Shown here in pieces: positions 14,564-25,219 of a stretch of 64,000 nucleotides of DNA. Where the stretch lies: positions 124,001-188,000 of the forward strand of contig NQMI01000076.1 of NCBI GenBank assembly GCA_002270565.1, read 5' to 3'. The DNA comes from Stenocarpella maydis (Eukaryota > Ascomycota > Sordariomycetes > Diaporthales > Diaporthaceae). Positions within the stretch are counted from its first letter, which is position 1, and every line of letters starts with the position of its first letter. The notes below the pieces were generated by a model. The model worked only from the letters and a program-made list of their open reading frames with translations. It was not told the DNA's origin and searched no databases. Both the position numbers and the translations under genes were made by a program.

Positions 14564-17500
14564 CTACCGCATCCACCTGATTGTCGTCCTTACCTGCTCC
14601 TCGCCATCGGGCCTCTCCACGCGGTGCCCGGCCTGGCCCGTCGCGAGCTGGTAGACGGCCCGCAGGAAGTAAGCGGCGTTGATGGCCTCCCTGGCCCTCC
14701 GCAGCTCGACATCGTAACCCGGCACCGCCTCGAGGCTGAGCTCAGCGCGCCGCCCGCCGCCGGCGCCAGCCTCGATGGCCGTGTACACCAGCTTCCACCC
14801 TTCGTACGTCGTCTCCACCGCGTAGCGCTGCTCCAGCCCCGCGAAAACGTACGACACCCTCCGGAGCTCGTTGCCCTCGGGTGTGTGCGGGAGGTGCTGG
14901 GGTTGTTGCTTCTTGGTCTTGTGGGCCTTGGCCTTCTTCTCCTTCGCCTGTGCGCCGGTGGCCGGCGCGGCGATGCTTGTCGGCGGCGCCAGGAGCCACC
15001 TCGGTAGGCCCAAGTTGTGCAGCCGCGGGGGCGTCACGAGGTTGCCCTTGGCGATGTTGAGCCGCGACTTGTTGAGGAATTCGACTAGCGGCTCCATGCC
15101 CTCCGCGGAATCAATCGCGGACGGGGGGAGCTCGGCGTACTCTTGCTGCGTGGCGCGAACGTCAATGTGTTCGGCGGGGAGGAGGATGTCGGAGATGCTG
15201 GTCCTGTTTATGGCGCGGAGGGAGTGGATTGCCGTGATCTCGCTGCTGTCGCCACCAAGGCATAGCTCGAGAGGCGGCGCTCTCGCGGTGTGGATGCTGG
15301 ATTTAGCATCCTCGGTGTAAGGGACGAAACGCATGAGGACGGTGGATGCTATTTCCTGGGTCCCTGTGTAGGGCGACCATCCAGGGAGGTCTATTTCAGT
15401 CACTGGAGGGGTCAAAGGCGTGAATGTTCTCGGCCAGGTTGCAAGACTGGTTGAGATGCCCGGGCCAGCGATCTCCTCAACCAGCTTCGGTTTGCTGAGA
15501 TGTAGAACATGCCCGAATGCTGCGCTGGTCGTGATTTTGAATGGCCGCCACCCGGACGGAGTGGCATCTGTAGTTTCCGGCTGTTGAGCCGGAACCTGTT
15601 GTGCCTTTTCCTCTTCCAGTCTGGGGATTCCGATTGGGACCACGGTCTGGTAGAACTCGTCCAATTTGCGCTGGTACGTCGAGCTTGGCAGAGCAAGGTC
15701 TTCTTCTGTAGGCTCAACTTTGAATGGGAGGACGTCAGCCGTCAGCGGCCACCCCTTAGCGGTGCGGGGCCGCTTTGATGTGAGCGGCAGACAGAGCCGA
15801 GCCCATTCCATCCGCCGGTCTTTCCAATACAGCTTCTCCTTGTTGTTACGGTCCTCGAGAAGTCTTCCATTACCTTCGATATCGGGGTAGACAGCTAGGA
15901 CGTTCGATGTTCTAGCGGATGTGCGGGAGGTCAAGAGGAGGCGGAAGACCATGTCCGCTTTATTCTCGAGCGTAGATTGCGCCTGCTCGTCCCATAAATC
16001 GATCCAGCTTACAAGTATCTGGATTTGGATGTCAGCGTATGGGCCAATCGAACGGTGAAATTGGGGCCTATAGCTTTGCCTACCTCCTCTCCATCAGCTC
16101 CATGAGGGCCGAATTGGATCACCGAATTCGTGATTCTCCCAAGCTCTTCAAGCATTCCAGAATCCAGGCGTTGTATTGGAACCTGGTCTAGCCTGACAGC
16201 CCTGGTTTTGGTCTTTCGCAGCGTGTCATCTAGCTCGCGCACGCAGGTCCCAGCAACTGCTTTGGGAGCAGTTATGCGAATAAGGTTGCTGGAACGCCGG
16301 ACTTCAACCTGCTGTCCCTCCTTCAGGAAGAGCCGCGATATTCGCTGCAGCGACTTTTGCGTACCGACTGGAACATTGAATTGTCAGCCATGGACCAGGA
16401 GACTGTGTTGATAGTCCTATACTCACGGGTGAGGAGTTTGAACTCCAGGTCGCGCACTCGGATATCAACGTAGCCATCACCGTCCTGGAGCTCCTGGATC
16501 GATACATTCCAGCATTCCCGCATGAGCTGGATAACGAGTCTCTGCTTTGGCGACATTGATTTCGTTATGTATCCCGTCAAAGGATACTGAGCCTCTTCCA
16601 CGGCCCCGTCTACACGAGGAGTCCAATGTGCCTGCTCGGTCATCCAAGCATACTCCTGATGTTTGAAAAGCATATCCTCTGGTGCTTTTGGTTCTTCGCT
16701 GACAGCCTCGCCGTCGCCAAAGGTATCGTCCTTGATACTCTCCAGGACTGACTGCTCACGGTGCCACACGATGTAATTCTCGAGCTGAAGAATCGTGAAG
16801 CCGTCCATCAAGGTCGTGAACAGTGACTTGAACTCACGCGCAGACAAGATCTGGTGCTCCGGTTTCAATCCATCGATGTTTTTCTCAATGTCGTCCGCGC
16901 TGGAGACATCTTCTCCGAGCATTTCGGCCATGGTCTCCATAAGGCTCATGCCGTTATCCTCTTTCTCTGGGCTAGCTTCGACCGGAGGAGACTTCCTTCT
17001 CCATTTGCCACCATCCCTCAGGACGATGACCTCGGCTTCTTTCCCAAGGGATTCAACGCCAAGTCTCGATGCATCTTCTACTAGGACCATGGTGCCCCTT
17101 CTATGGCGTCTCTTCCGGTCTCCGAATCTGCGGACCAGGGGGCTGCCCAAGTACTCTGATCGCCCCTCATCTGCCATGCCGCGGGATTTGCCAGTCTCCT
17201 CTGGGATGATAGCTTCCGAGTCCGCCCTAGTATTTGTTCCATGATTCGTCTCGAGCTCGGTTTGCAGGTTGCCTTCTGTGGGCCCTATACGATACTCTCC
17301 GGCAGAGTTGAGATCTGCCGACGCCCCAGCGTCCTTTGAGAGATCCATCTCCCGGGGCATGCCAATTGAGAAGTCTTCCTCATGATTTCCTTGTTCTTCA
17401 TGTTTGCCGTCTTTTACTCTGTAGTCAGGCCCGCTCGTGGTCGTATTTTCTAGGCGGTCGATGTCGGTTTCTGGTTCCTGGAACCGCTCTATGCTTCCAT

Positions 17501-17858
17501 GGATACCATGGAGAGCATGGTTTTCTGTTATGCCCCCGTCAGGCAGACCAAGAGAATTTTCGGGAGTACCCCGCGGTGGACCGGGCAGAGTCTGCTCAGC
17601 GACAACGTAAGGGGAGGCTTCGTTGGACTGAGACTGCTGGGGTTCCGCAAGCCAGTGTTCGGTGTCGCGGCAATTCTCCCTGATCTCGGCTACAGGCGTG
17701 ACGTCTTGCGGGCGAGGATTCGTGGCATTGGAGGCATATTGTCGTGGTCGTCTACCGCGGGCTTGCGCTGCGGCAAGAAGTGGAGGCGCTCGACGGGCGA
17801 CGGCGCGAATCTGACATCTGAGACAGATCGAGCCACCTAATGATGAAGGAGAGAACAT
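14564..17858 (-). CDS. sls1: Sls1-like mitochondrial inner-membrane regulator
   Basis: Mitochondrial inner-membrane protein that, in yeast, coordinates mitochondrial transcription with translation of respiratory-chain subunits. The coding sequence is complement(join(14564..16018, 16084..16367, 16427..17858)), 1056 aa. The N-terminus is a clear presequence (MFSPSSLGGSICLRCQIRAV then RRAPPLLAAAQARGRR). A long acidic, low-complexity region follows. Conserved SLS-family blocks start around residue 440 (SPKQRLVIQLMRECWNVS) and run through exon 2 (RLFLKEGQQVEVRRSSNLIR) into exon 3 (LVSWIDLWDEQ, and GHVLHLSK near residue 720). Introns are 59 and 65 nt with GTGAGT and GTAGGC donors. A possible extra donor (CAG-GTAAGG at the 3' end) could replace the last few codons. 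It is divergent from nse3 over about 400 bp. Confidence 0.85.
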
Positions 17859-18263
17859 GAGGATGGATTCGCAAACGGGAAAGGTCTCGAGTCGAGACGA
17901 AAGGAATATGGTGGCGTGCAGGTTCGAGAGAAAACAGGTGGATTAGCATCCAAAAATTTATCGACGTTTTCGACTTACACGATCTCCGGCAGGCATCTTA
18001 CCACTGTGCTGGTACTTCCCTGCAGCATGGGTACCCACCTTGCCACTCACTGCAGGTGAGCAAGCCCCCCAGGGCGTGCTGCCGCGGCCCGCAAACGCGC
18101 TGAGATCCTAGTCCACACACCATCGCGTCACCCTGCAAGTAAGCTGGTTCTAGCTAATGCGTATTTGTTACCCTCCCCTCAACTTACACTTCATCCTCAT
18201 ATTTTATTTTCCTCGTTACTTTACGGTTGGTTGGCTAAGCGCAACTGCCGCTCCACCGCCGTC
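17859..18263. promoter_or_regulatory. Divergent promoter region (sls1 / nse3)
   Basis: About 405 bp separating two divergent start codons, with C/T-rich tracts near 18170-18200 and a short TGCAGG/CCTGCA-type symmetric segment around 18018-18056. No open frame of substance. Confidence 0.5.
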
Positions 18264-19332
18264 ATGCCGTCAGTATCTAGAAGGTCGCGCGCAGTGAGCT
18301 TGCATCCTTACCGGCGCGCCCGTGGTGATTGTCAAGCTAACTCAGTTTCAAGATCGCCGACGACACAGAAGAGGAACAGAGGCCAAGACAACGCCAGCGG
18401 CATGACGAGCCAGAAAGCGATGTCGATGCCGAGGATGCCGAGGATGCCGACGAAGCCGACGAAGCCGAAGATGGGGAGCAGGCAGAGTCGACTGATGGCC
18501 AGTTGATCAAGAAGCTTGTCAGATACGCCATGGCCTGCGATTTCTCTCGGGCACCAATACGGAGGGATGGCATAAAGGATAAAGGTGTGTGGCTCCGAGG
18601 GCTTAGTTCCTCTACTCATCCGACACGGGCATGGTCTGACAGCAAATTCAGTCCTGGGTGACCACAGTCGAGCATTTAGGAGGGTGTTCGAGGGAGCGCA
18701 AAAGACACTGCGCGCCGTGTTTGGCATGGAAATGGTCGAGCTACCCGTGAGGGACAAGCTGACGAAAGAGGATAAGCGCAAAGGTATTCATGAGTACAGT
18801 CCCTCGACGTGTGCGCGCTTCTGACAAAAACGCCCCTGCAGCCGCGAAGTCCAAGTCCAAGTCCTCAAATTCGAACAGCTACATCCTCGTTTCCGTGCTC
18901 CCCGACACCTACAAGACGTCCAGAATTATCGCACCGTCCAAGCTCATCAGTGAGGAAGATGAGGCTGCCTACGTAGCCTTTTACACGGTGCTCATCTCGC
19001 TGATCCGCATCAACGGCGGCGAGATGAGCGACTCCAGGCTGAAGCGCTACCTGCGACGACTCAATGCGGAAACCAACTCGTTCCACAGCACGAAGACAGA
19101 AGAGACACTGGCAAGAATGCAGAGGCAAGGCTACCTGATCAAGAACATTGACAAGGATGCCCGGCAGCACGGCGACGAGCAGGAGGCTACGACGTGGTAT
19201 GTTGGTCCACGGGGCAAGGTCGAAGTGAGCGATGAGGTCGTGGCCGGCGTGGTCAGGGAAGTTTGGGGCGGGCAGGACGACGAGGAGCTCGAGTCGAAAT
19301 TGCAGAATAGCCTGCAGATCCAGGAAAGGTAG
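18264..19332 (+). CDS. nse3: Nse3, SMC5/6 complex MAGE-domain subunit
   Basis: Subunit of the SMC5/6 DNA repair complex. Its MAGE homology domain binds DNA and supports the Nse1 ubiquitin ligase. The coding sequence is join(18264..18293, 18353..18584, 18652..18783, 18842..19332), 294 aa. Introns are 58-67 nt with clear branch points (GCTAAC). Exon 2 has an acidic repeat of DAED/DEAD units (residues about 30-50) and then the MAGE start QLIKKLVRYAMACDFSRAPI with KDK. Exon 3 carries FGMEMVELP. Exon 4 contains the winged-helix region with YVAFYTVLISLIRINGGEMS, the hallmark GG-x-(I/M) segment of MAGE proteins, and a YL-x-RLN block. Every junction closes in frame. The last 30 residues are acidic. 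Confidence 0.9.
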
Positions 19333-19837
19333 GCGCCCGCAGAAAACGGGGGTTGCTGTGACCGGCGATTCTAACGATGGCAATGGCGAGGGCCCACGTG
19401 GGGGGGGGGTCTCTGGTCGGCGGAGATGAGTCGACGAGGATGAGGACGAGGAAGAGTGAAGAGTGAAGCGTGCTGCATGAAGGCAAGGGAGAAGGGTCTC
19501 TCAACCATCTGCAATTGGTATTCGCAGGTCAACGTCCTCGGTGGACAAAATCCGTATGATCCAGCTCTAGCTGCTTGCCCATGACCGGAATGGGATGAAA
19601 TTGATACCCCCGGACACCCAGCGACTGCTGTCCACCATCGTGTGCCCGTCGTTTCCCAAGAACGTCGTCGTTGTAGGTACCACTTCCTGCGCTGCCGTAT
19701 GGGCAAGCCAGTCCTTCCCAGAATCGGCGCGACGTGATCTCGACGTTAACGAGGATGGTCGTTGTTGATTGATTCTGTCGCACCGCGAAGCTCTCGATAG
19801 CCTGGATTTCATCGTCGTAACAGCACCGTATAGCTTT
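19333..19837. other. Intergenic region between convergent nse3 and SF3b5 genes
   Basis: Contains a G9-type run at about 19399-19408 and a GA-rich stretch at 19435-19470. No gene supported. Confidence 0.5.
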
Positions 19838-20198
19838 TCAGGAGCCTCCATTATCCGTGGCTGTCAGAACCAACTCATCCTCCCTCGGCGGCGGGGGCCC
19901 GACAGGCTGCACCATCTGTCGGATGAGCTGAGCCTTGACCTTTGCCATGGGCTCGTTCTGGGCGAGAGCCATGTAGGAGAGAAGCGGTGTGTGGCCGACG
20001 ACGCTGGCCTTGGTGTCGCGGTGGATGTTGGTCTTCCACTCCCAACTCGTCGTGTCGGGGTGCCCGGTGCCGACGTACTTGGCCTGGAGGCGCTCGAGCT
20101 CTTGTTGCGTGCGGAGTTTATCGGCCTAGAGAGGGGTCGCATTAGCTGGTTGTAGAGCCTCGGAGTGGTGGTGGGGACATGGGAATTGGGCTCACCAT
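19838..20198 (-). CDS. Splicing factor 3b subunit 5 (SF3b10/Ysf3-like)
   Basis: Small subunit of SF3b, which helps U2 snRNP bind the intron branch point. The coding sequence is complement(join(19838..20125, 20196..20198)), 96 aa; the human protein is 86 aa. The family core is easily read: LERLQAKYVGTGHPDTTSWE, then NIHRD, a GH-x-PLLSYMALAQNE segment and QMVQPVGPPPP. The acceptor CTCTAG at 20126-20131 precedes the codon for the second residue. The only in-frame ATG lies exactly at a GTGAGC donor 70 nt upstream, so the first exon contributes just the start codon. This open frame is easily missed by gene callers because the mature reading frame has no suitable ATG of its own near its 5' end. Confidence 0.9.
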
Positions 20199-20794
20199 CT
20201 TGTCTTTGTTGGTGAAGAGAATGAGAGTTGGAAAGGCTGAGGCGCTTAGAGCAGAATGCGGTTAGAGGTTTAGGTAGATACCAAGTAATGCCTGGCAAAG
20301 TCGCGGGCGGCTGGCCCGGGGCTTAAAAAAACACCACCTCTGTAGTTGTACACCACTCGTGCGGCATCATACAGCAGACCCTGCTGTCACAAGTGGGATT
20401 TTTGGGACATGACATTTCAGATCCAGGACGCTTTTGCAAGCTGTAAAGCTCATGGTATCACATGTGTAAGTGAGGAGTGCATACAAACAGACAGCGAGCG
20501 ACGCCGAAGACGCTCCGAGACCAGATTTCGACCCAGCAGCCCATGTGCCGCAAGTCACGGACTGCAACCCGCGCCAAACGATCCCAGTATCATGCGGGGC
20601 CCTGCCACTCCGTCTCCTATTCCTTTACATGTCCAGTTCTTCCTGCTCTCGCCACTGGGCTCCTATTGTACAAGGCAATGTTGATGTACAATGGCCTTCC
20701 CCGAGGCCGGAAACGCCATGTCCCACCCGTCCAGTTGCCTGATCCAGGCTCCGAGTCGCTATGCCAATGTATAGCTGCCAGCGTTTGAGGCCGC
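20199..20794. other. Intergenic region between Isd11 and SF3b5 genes
   Basis: About 600 bp containing the promoter of the SF3b5 gene and the 3' flank of isd11. Overlapping short open frames on both strands have no recognisable content. Confidence 0.5.
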
Positions 20795-21501
20795 TCAGTC
20801 CCATCTGTTGAGCATTTAGTTAGTACGTTAACAAAGCTCACTGCCGGGGTTGTTGATTTCTAGAACCCCAGAAAAGACAGCGGCGGCGACATACCCTTGA
20901 TCCTTCTGTCGCACGATGCCTCCCTTGTTCCCCTTCTGTTTGCCCTGCAGAATGGTCAGTACGCTAGAGTCCGCCACGTAGTCCGCATAAAATGCCAGCA
21001 TACCGAAATACCGCCCTCAACCACTAATCTGTCCAGCTGGAAGAAATGGCCGATCACCGTTTGCCGCTGCCACATGTTAGCCTCTCTGTCTTCCTGCGGT
21101 ACGAATAGCACAGAGGATATTCCTCGGTGCATCCCCGCTCGGGAAGGGGGCACGAGACAGGGCCATGCCTTCATCATCTGCAGCTCCTTCAAGCCCTTCT
21201 GCACCAGCTCCTGTATCCTCCTCTGGTCCTCGACCGTCTTGTTCTCGCGGAACGCGTCCCGTGTCCGCCGCTTCGCGTATTCTCTGAAATTGTAAGATGC
21301 GAACTGCTCGCTCTGTCGGAGGAGTTGGCGGTACTGGCACAAAAGGTGGTCAATATCACTGTTTCTGTCCTGGAGTGAGGGGCGAGGGGGGCGCTCGTGG
21401 CTGCGACCCTGGGCGGTTGTTTGCAGCTTGCACCGCGAACGACTCACCAGCGACCGAACTTGCTGGGGCGAATCGCCCTTGAGCGCCGATGATAGCGACA
21501 T
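20795..21501 (-). CDS. isd11: Isd11/LYRM4, LYR-motif Fe-S cluster biogenesis protein
   Basis: Mitochondrial matrix protein that stabilises the cysteine desulfurase Nfs1 in iron-sulfur cluster assembly. My model is complement(join(20795..20804, 20895..20944, 21004..21066, 21169..21333, 21448..21501)), 113 aa with five exons. The L of the LYR motif ends exon 1 (VRSL) and [11 protein letters not shown] opens exon 2. Exon 2 continues with [18 protein letters not shown], very characteristic of Isd11. Exon 3 holds [19 protein letters not shown] and exon 4 GGIVRQKDQ. The last exon supplies only WD and the stop after a textbook TACTAAC branch point. Intron 3 (21067-21168) starts with GC, not GT, and is 102 nt with no stop, so retention would insert 34 residues. 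Exon 5 rests on recalled family C-termini ending in GWD. Confidence 0.87.
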
Positions 21502-22654
21502 GGCGAAAGAGGGCTAGGGATTGTGCATGGGGACGGCGGATGGGAGGGGCGGAGGAAAGGAGATTTCTGGGGTGATTTAAAATCTGAGGCCGGCACGGCC
21601 TGCGCGGCCTATGATGCAACACCGAGCGGCCTCGCATTGAGAAGGGGTTCGGGCTCGGCCTTGCCGGAGAACTAACTACACTGCTGTTGGGTACCTAAGC
21701 AGGTACCTACCTACTTAAGTAGGTAGGTAGTTAGTAGGCCTGTAGGCCCGGCCCAGGAGCTCCCAACGCTGTTATCAGTCTACACACAGCGGTTACTCTT
21801 TCCACGCGTTCCGAGTATGTGCCTTTTTCTTCCCCATTCAGCCCAGCTTTTGATCCAGTTCCTGAACCTTGAACAAGAGAAACCGCCCTCTGATGGAACA
21901 GTCCCGGAGTGAACTGGACGTTGGAATTTTGATCACACATTTTTGTCAACTAAGTTGTTGTGATACGGCTGGCCAGATGTCTATTGGCAATCCAGTATAA
22001 ATGGTGGAAATTGTGGCTATTCGGAAGACTTCAAGAATCCAGGCCGTAGCATTAACGCACAAACAGCCACTTCCCAACAACTTTGCTTCCACTCATAGAC
22101 ACCGAGTCTCTGGACAATACAAGAAGGTAAGAACCAGAACGAACGGATGCCACGGCTGAATTGCAACGAGATGCTCACAACAACTTTGGCCATGGATGAT
22201 GATGTGTAAAATAGACAGCTGCTTTCAAACCATGAACCTATTATGTTCAGTGCCTTCCTTTACTTAGGTACACTTAGGCATGCGCACCTAGAACACATGA
22301 GTCCAGCAAGGGCTCACTATTTGTGTAATGTAGAAATCCGTACATATGTGCTCGAATTTTACCCAATCCGAGACCAGTAGTGTGCAAGCACCGTGGGCTA
22401 TGTCACCCGCAGCGGGTGAGAGGTTTTGAGTGGAGCGTCGTTTTGACGATGTGGTGGCATATTGCGATTCACCATACGGTCTCGCCGCGGTTCCACGTTG
22501 CAAGTCCCTCAAGCTTCTTGTGTCTGGTTCACTCGAGCGGTTGCCGTTTCAGGTTGACCAGATCGAATATTCAAGTGCCCCCCGTCCCGACCTGCTAGGT
22601 GAGCACGCTTGTTATACATGAGATAGATTAGGCCAGAAAGAGAGGCAGACGCAC
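21502..22654. other. Intergenic region with a palindromic TACCTA motif
   Basis: Upstream region of isd11 and 3' flank of the zinc-module gene. It contains a perfect palindrome CTACCTACTTAAGTAGGTAG at about 21708-21727, flanked by further TACCTA units from 21691. Otherwise only short, unsupported open frames. Confidence 0.5.
21691..21736. repeat. TACCTA-rich palindromic motif
   Basis: A 46-bp segment made of GGTACCTA and GTAGGTAG units around a perfect 20-bp palindrome centred on CTTAAG. Related shorter copies of the TACCTA/TAGGTA word occur near 11359, 22261 and 45790 in this window. Function unknown. Confidence 0.6.
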
Positions 22655-24242
22655 TCAATGTATGTCAATCCCGTTCTTCTGCGCAAAGTCCTCCAGCATA
22701 TCATCCAATGGCACCACATGTGACTTGATGTCCCTCGCATGATACCTTGACCTGTCCTCCCCGTCAAAAGAGATGTCGTCCATGTCCTTGTTTATCTGGA
22801 CCGATCTCCGCAACCGGCCTGGTATGTGTACATCTTCTCGGTGGCATCGAAAGTTCCTATCCGCACATCGTAAGGAGCAGAAAATGGATTCTGTCTTGTG
22901 AAGCTGGGTGCATTCCCGGCACAGAAGTAACCGCTTGCTATCCGTGTCCATGTCAACGTCCCCATCGGTAATTTGTATGCAATGACTACCGCTTGCGCAT
23001 CTGTGGCTTTCTTCCACGTGGAGTTCCTAGTATCCGTCAGCAAAACTCGGGCCCTGACGCAGATGTGCGAGACGAGCGCGCAGGACGAGGGTCTCGAATG
23101 GATTTTGGGCAGCATGTCTGCGAGAGTCTTCAACGGAGAGGCGATCCAGGGACAGCATGCCCGGAAACGACTTTGAAGCTTTGATAGCGACTCCCATCTC
23201 CATACAGCCGCTCGCTCTGCGTAACCTCAATCGGCCCGCAAACAGGTATGGAGATGTACGAATGTGGAATTGGTGCACTCACTGTGCCTCGGTCGCTGTC
23301 TCGGCAAGCAGGAGAGCAATAGACTGTCGTCCTAGACCGGATTCCCGCGTCCACCATGACCACACATGCGCTGCACGGGTAGAAATTCCTGGTATCCACA
23401 TCTCTCCTGCAGACACTGCAGGGAGGCTGGTCGTAAACTTCGGTCGGCGGCTGTGGCTTGTGTGTGTCCTTGCGACCGTTCGCCTTCTTGGACTTCTGCA
23501 GCTCATGCGCGGCCCTGGCCCTCCGGAGCTCGTCTATGCGCTTGCGATTCCTCTCTTTCTGGTCGGATGCGCCTATGCTGGAGCGGCGATCCAATGAGAT
23601 CTTGTTCACGATCTCGTCCATGGTCACGCCGGTCTGGAGTCTGTCGGCATATAGTTGTGTCTTCTCGGAGACGTGCTCGTCCGACGACGCATGAAAGAAC
23701 GTCTCCTTGTAAAGCCGATACTTCTCCTCTGGCGAATTGGCCACGATCAGGCGGTCCAGGCTCTTTTTCGCATCCTCCCGACTGCTAGCACCGTCAAGGG
23801 CGGCTTGCATGGACTCCAAGAGGTCCTCGAACGGCGCGCCACCTCCGACTTTCGCCAGTACGTCCTTATGATCTGTCAACTCCTCCAGGCTTTTTCGAAT
23901 GCTGGGCGAAGCTTTGATTTGCTCCTGGTACCACTTCCGGCGCTCCGTGTCGATGCGAGCATCAATCTCATCCAAGCCGACCGCATGATCCAGAGCCGCG
24001 GCGAACAGGGCCTTGAGCTCACCAAGAAACACCTCGCGGCCAGAGAACCACTCATGATTCTTGGCGTCCAGGAACCAGCTCCGCATGCAGTTGATGATCT
24101 GTGGGTAGCACTCGCGACATTCCAGGACATGCTTGTGCTGCGAATGGTGCTGAGCGCATCTCGCTTTTATCTTGGCAACCTCCCGGGCGCATTCTCCACG
24201 GCGGGCTCGAAAGGCGGCGAGGTCATCCCAGGCCTCACCCAT
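22655..24242 (-). CDS. Uncharacterised protein with two zinc-binding-type modules
   Basis: I do not recognise this gene by name. Preferred model: complement(join(22655..23026, 23283..24242)), 443 aa, with one 256-nt intron (GTGAGT donor, GATACTAG acceptor) that keeps frame and removes the stops in between. Residues 1-240 are mostly helical and charged. Residues about 270-330 have CSVC, then CSAC, then YCSPAC, and after the junction ELHVEESHRC, an arrangement resembling a MYND-like treble clef. A second cluster near residues 355-385 reads LLLCREC, IFCSLRC, then H and H (RCHREDVH). The C-terminus ends FAQKNGIDIH. The two cysteine clusters suggest a zinc-binding adaptor; no catalytic motif is visible. 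A frame with NPFETLVLRARLAHLRQ inside the intron could instead be an additional exon, so the middle is uncertain. I take the start at 24242; the frame is open upstream. Confidence 0.62.
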
Positions 24243-25219
24243 GGTGGTCACTATGGACCCACAATGGCCAGCCCAAGGTTGCTCGAATGAACCAGCCCGA
24301 AACGAGCAGTCAAGGAAGTACAGGGCAGAAACTGCCCCAGGCGCGGCAATCGGTGTTGAGCGAGTCGCAAGTGGCGCGCGAGGGTTATGAGCTGTGTAGG
24401 ACGGCAAGATGGTCTGGCTGGGCCCGGACATAGGGCTATCACAAAGTAGGAAGTGCCGGACTGGGCAATAAATCCACGGTCAGGAATAAGGCGAAGAGAA
24501 GCAGTCGCAACAACCAAGGATGCTGATACTCAAGGGCATATCGCGGAGCTGCTCGTTTGCCCAGAGCAAGTACGGTCGAGGCCGGGTCCGTCAGGGTCTA
24601 ACCCTCCAGGAGCTTAGTGCGCCGGTGGCCAAGGCTTGGAGTGGCCAGGCGCCATGGCCGCGCAGCTAGCAGCGAAGCTAGCTGTGGCTGTACTCCGTAC
24701 CTCGATCCGAGCCTTGGAACCAGCCTCGACCGGCGCGTCACTCCAGTCCTCCTATCGCGACGACGGACATTTGCTCAACTCGTATCACACACATGCCATA
24801 CGAGTAACATCAGGGTTTTCGCCACGAGCCTCGCTTAAAGCCCCACCAAGATTGCCTGATAGGCACGGCTGTCACAGGCCCATAATCCTGTCCTACCGGG
24901 TACTCGATTGGCCCTCAGGGTCCCTCGAACGAAATACTGCTCGCTGCGACGGCGCCGTCTTCTCTCCAGCGCACAGCACCATACGCCATTCCTGTCCAGC
25001 ACCTGCCACTATGGCTCCTGGCGTAAGTCGCGAAGTCCTAATGGAGCGCTCTAAGATAGCCTACCGAGGTGCTGATGGCAATGGCGCAACTCGCAGTACA
25101 GGACAACGGCCACTAATACCAGGCGCGGAAACCGAAGCGGGGTTCCTGAGCACGATGACTTCGAAGGTACGAAAATGCGCTTGCAACTGTTCCTCCGAAC
25201 CTGACAAGGACGTTACTTG
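24243..25219. promoter_or_regulatory. Divergent upstream region (zinc protein / low-complexity protein)
   Basis: About 1 kb between two divergent genes. An ATG at 25011 (MAPG) followed at once by a strong GTAAGT donor at 25023 could be a tiny first exon of the downstream plus-strand gene, but I could not find an acceptor that closes the frame convincingly. No other gene is supported. Confidence 0.45.
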
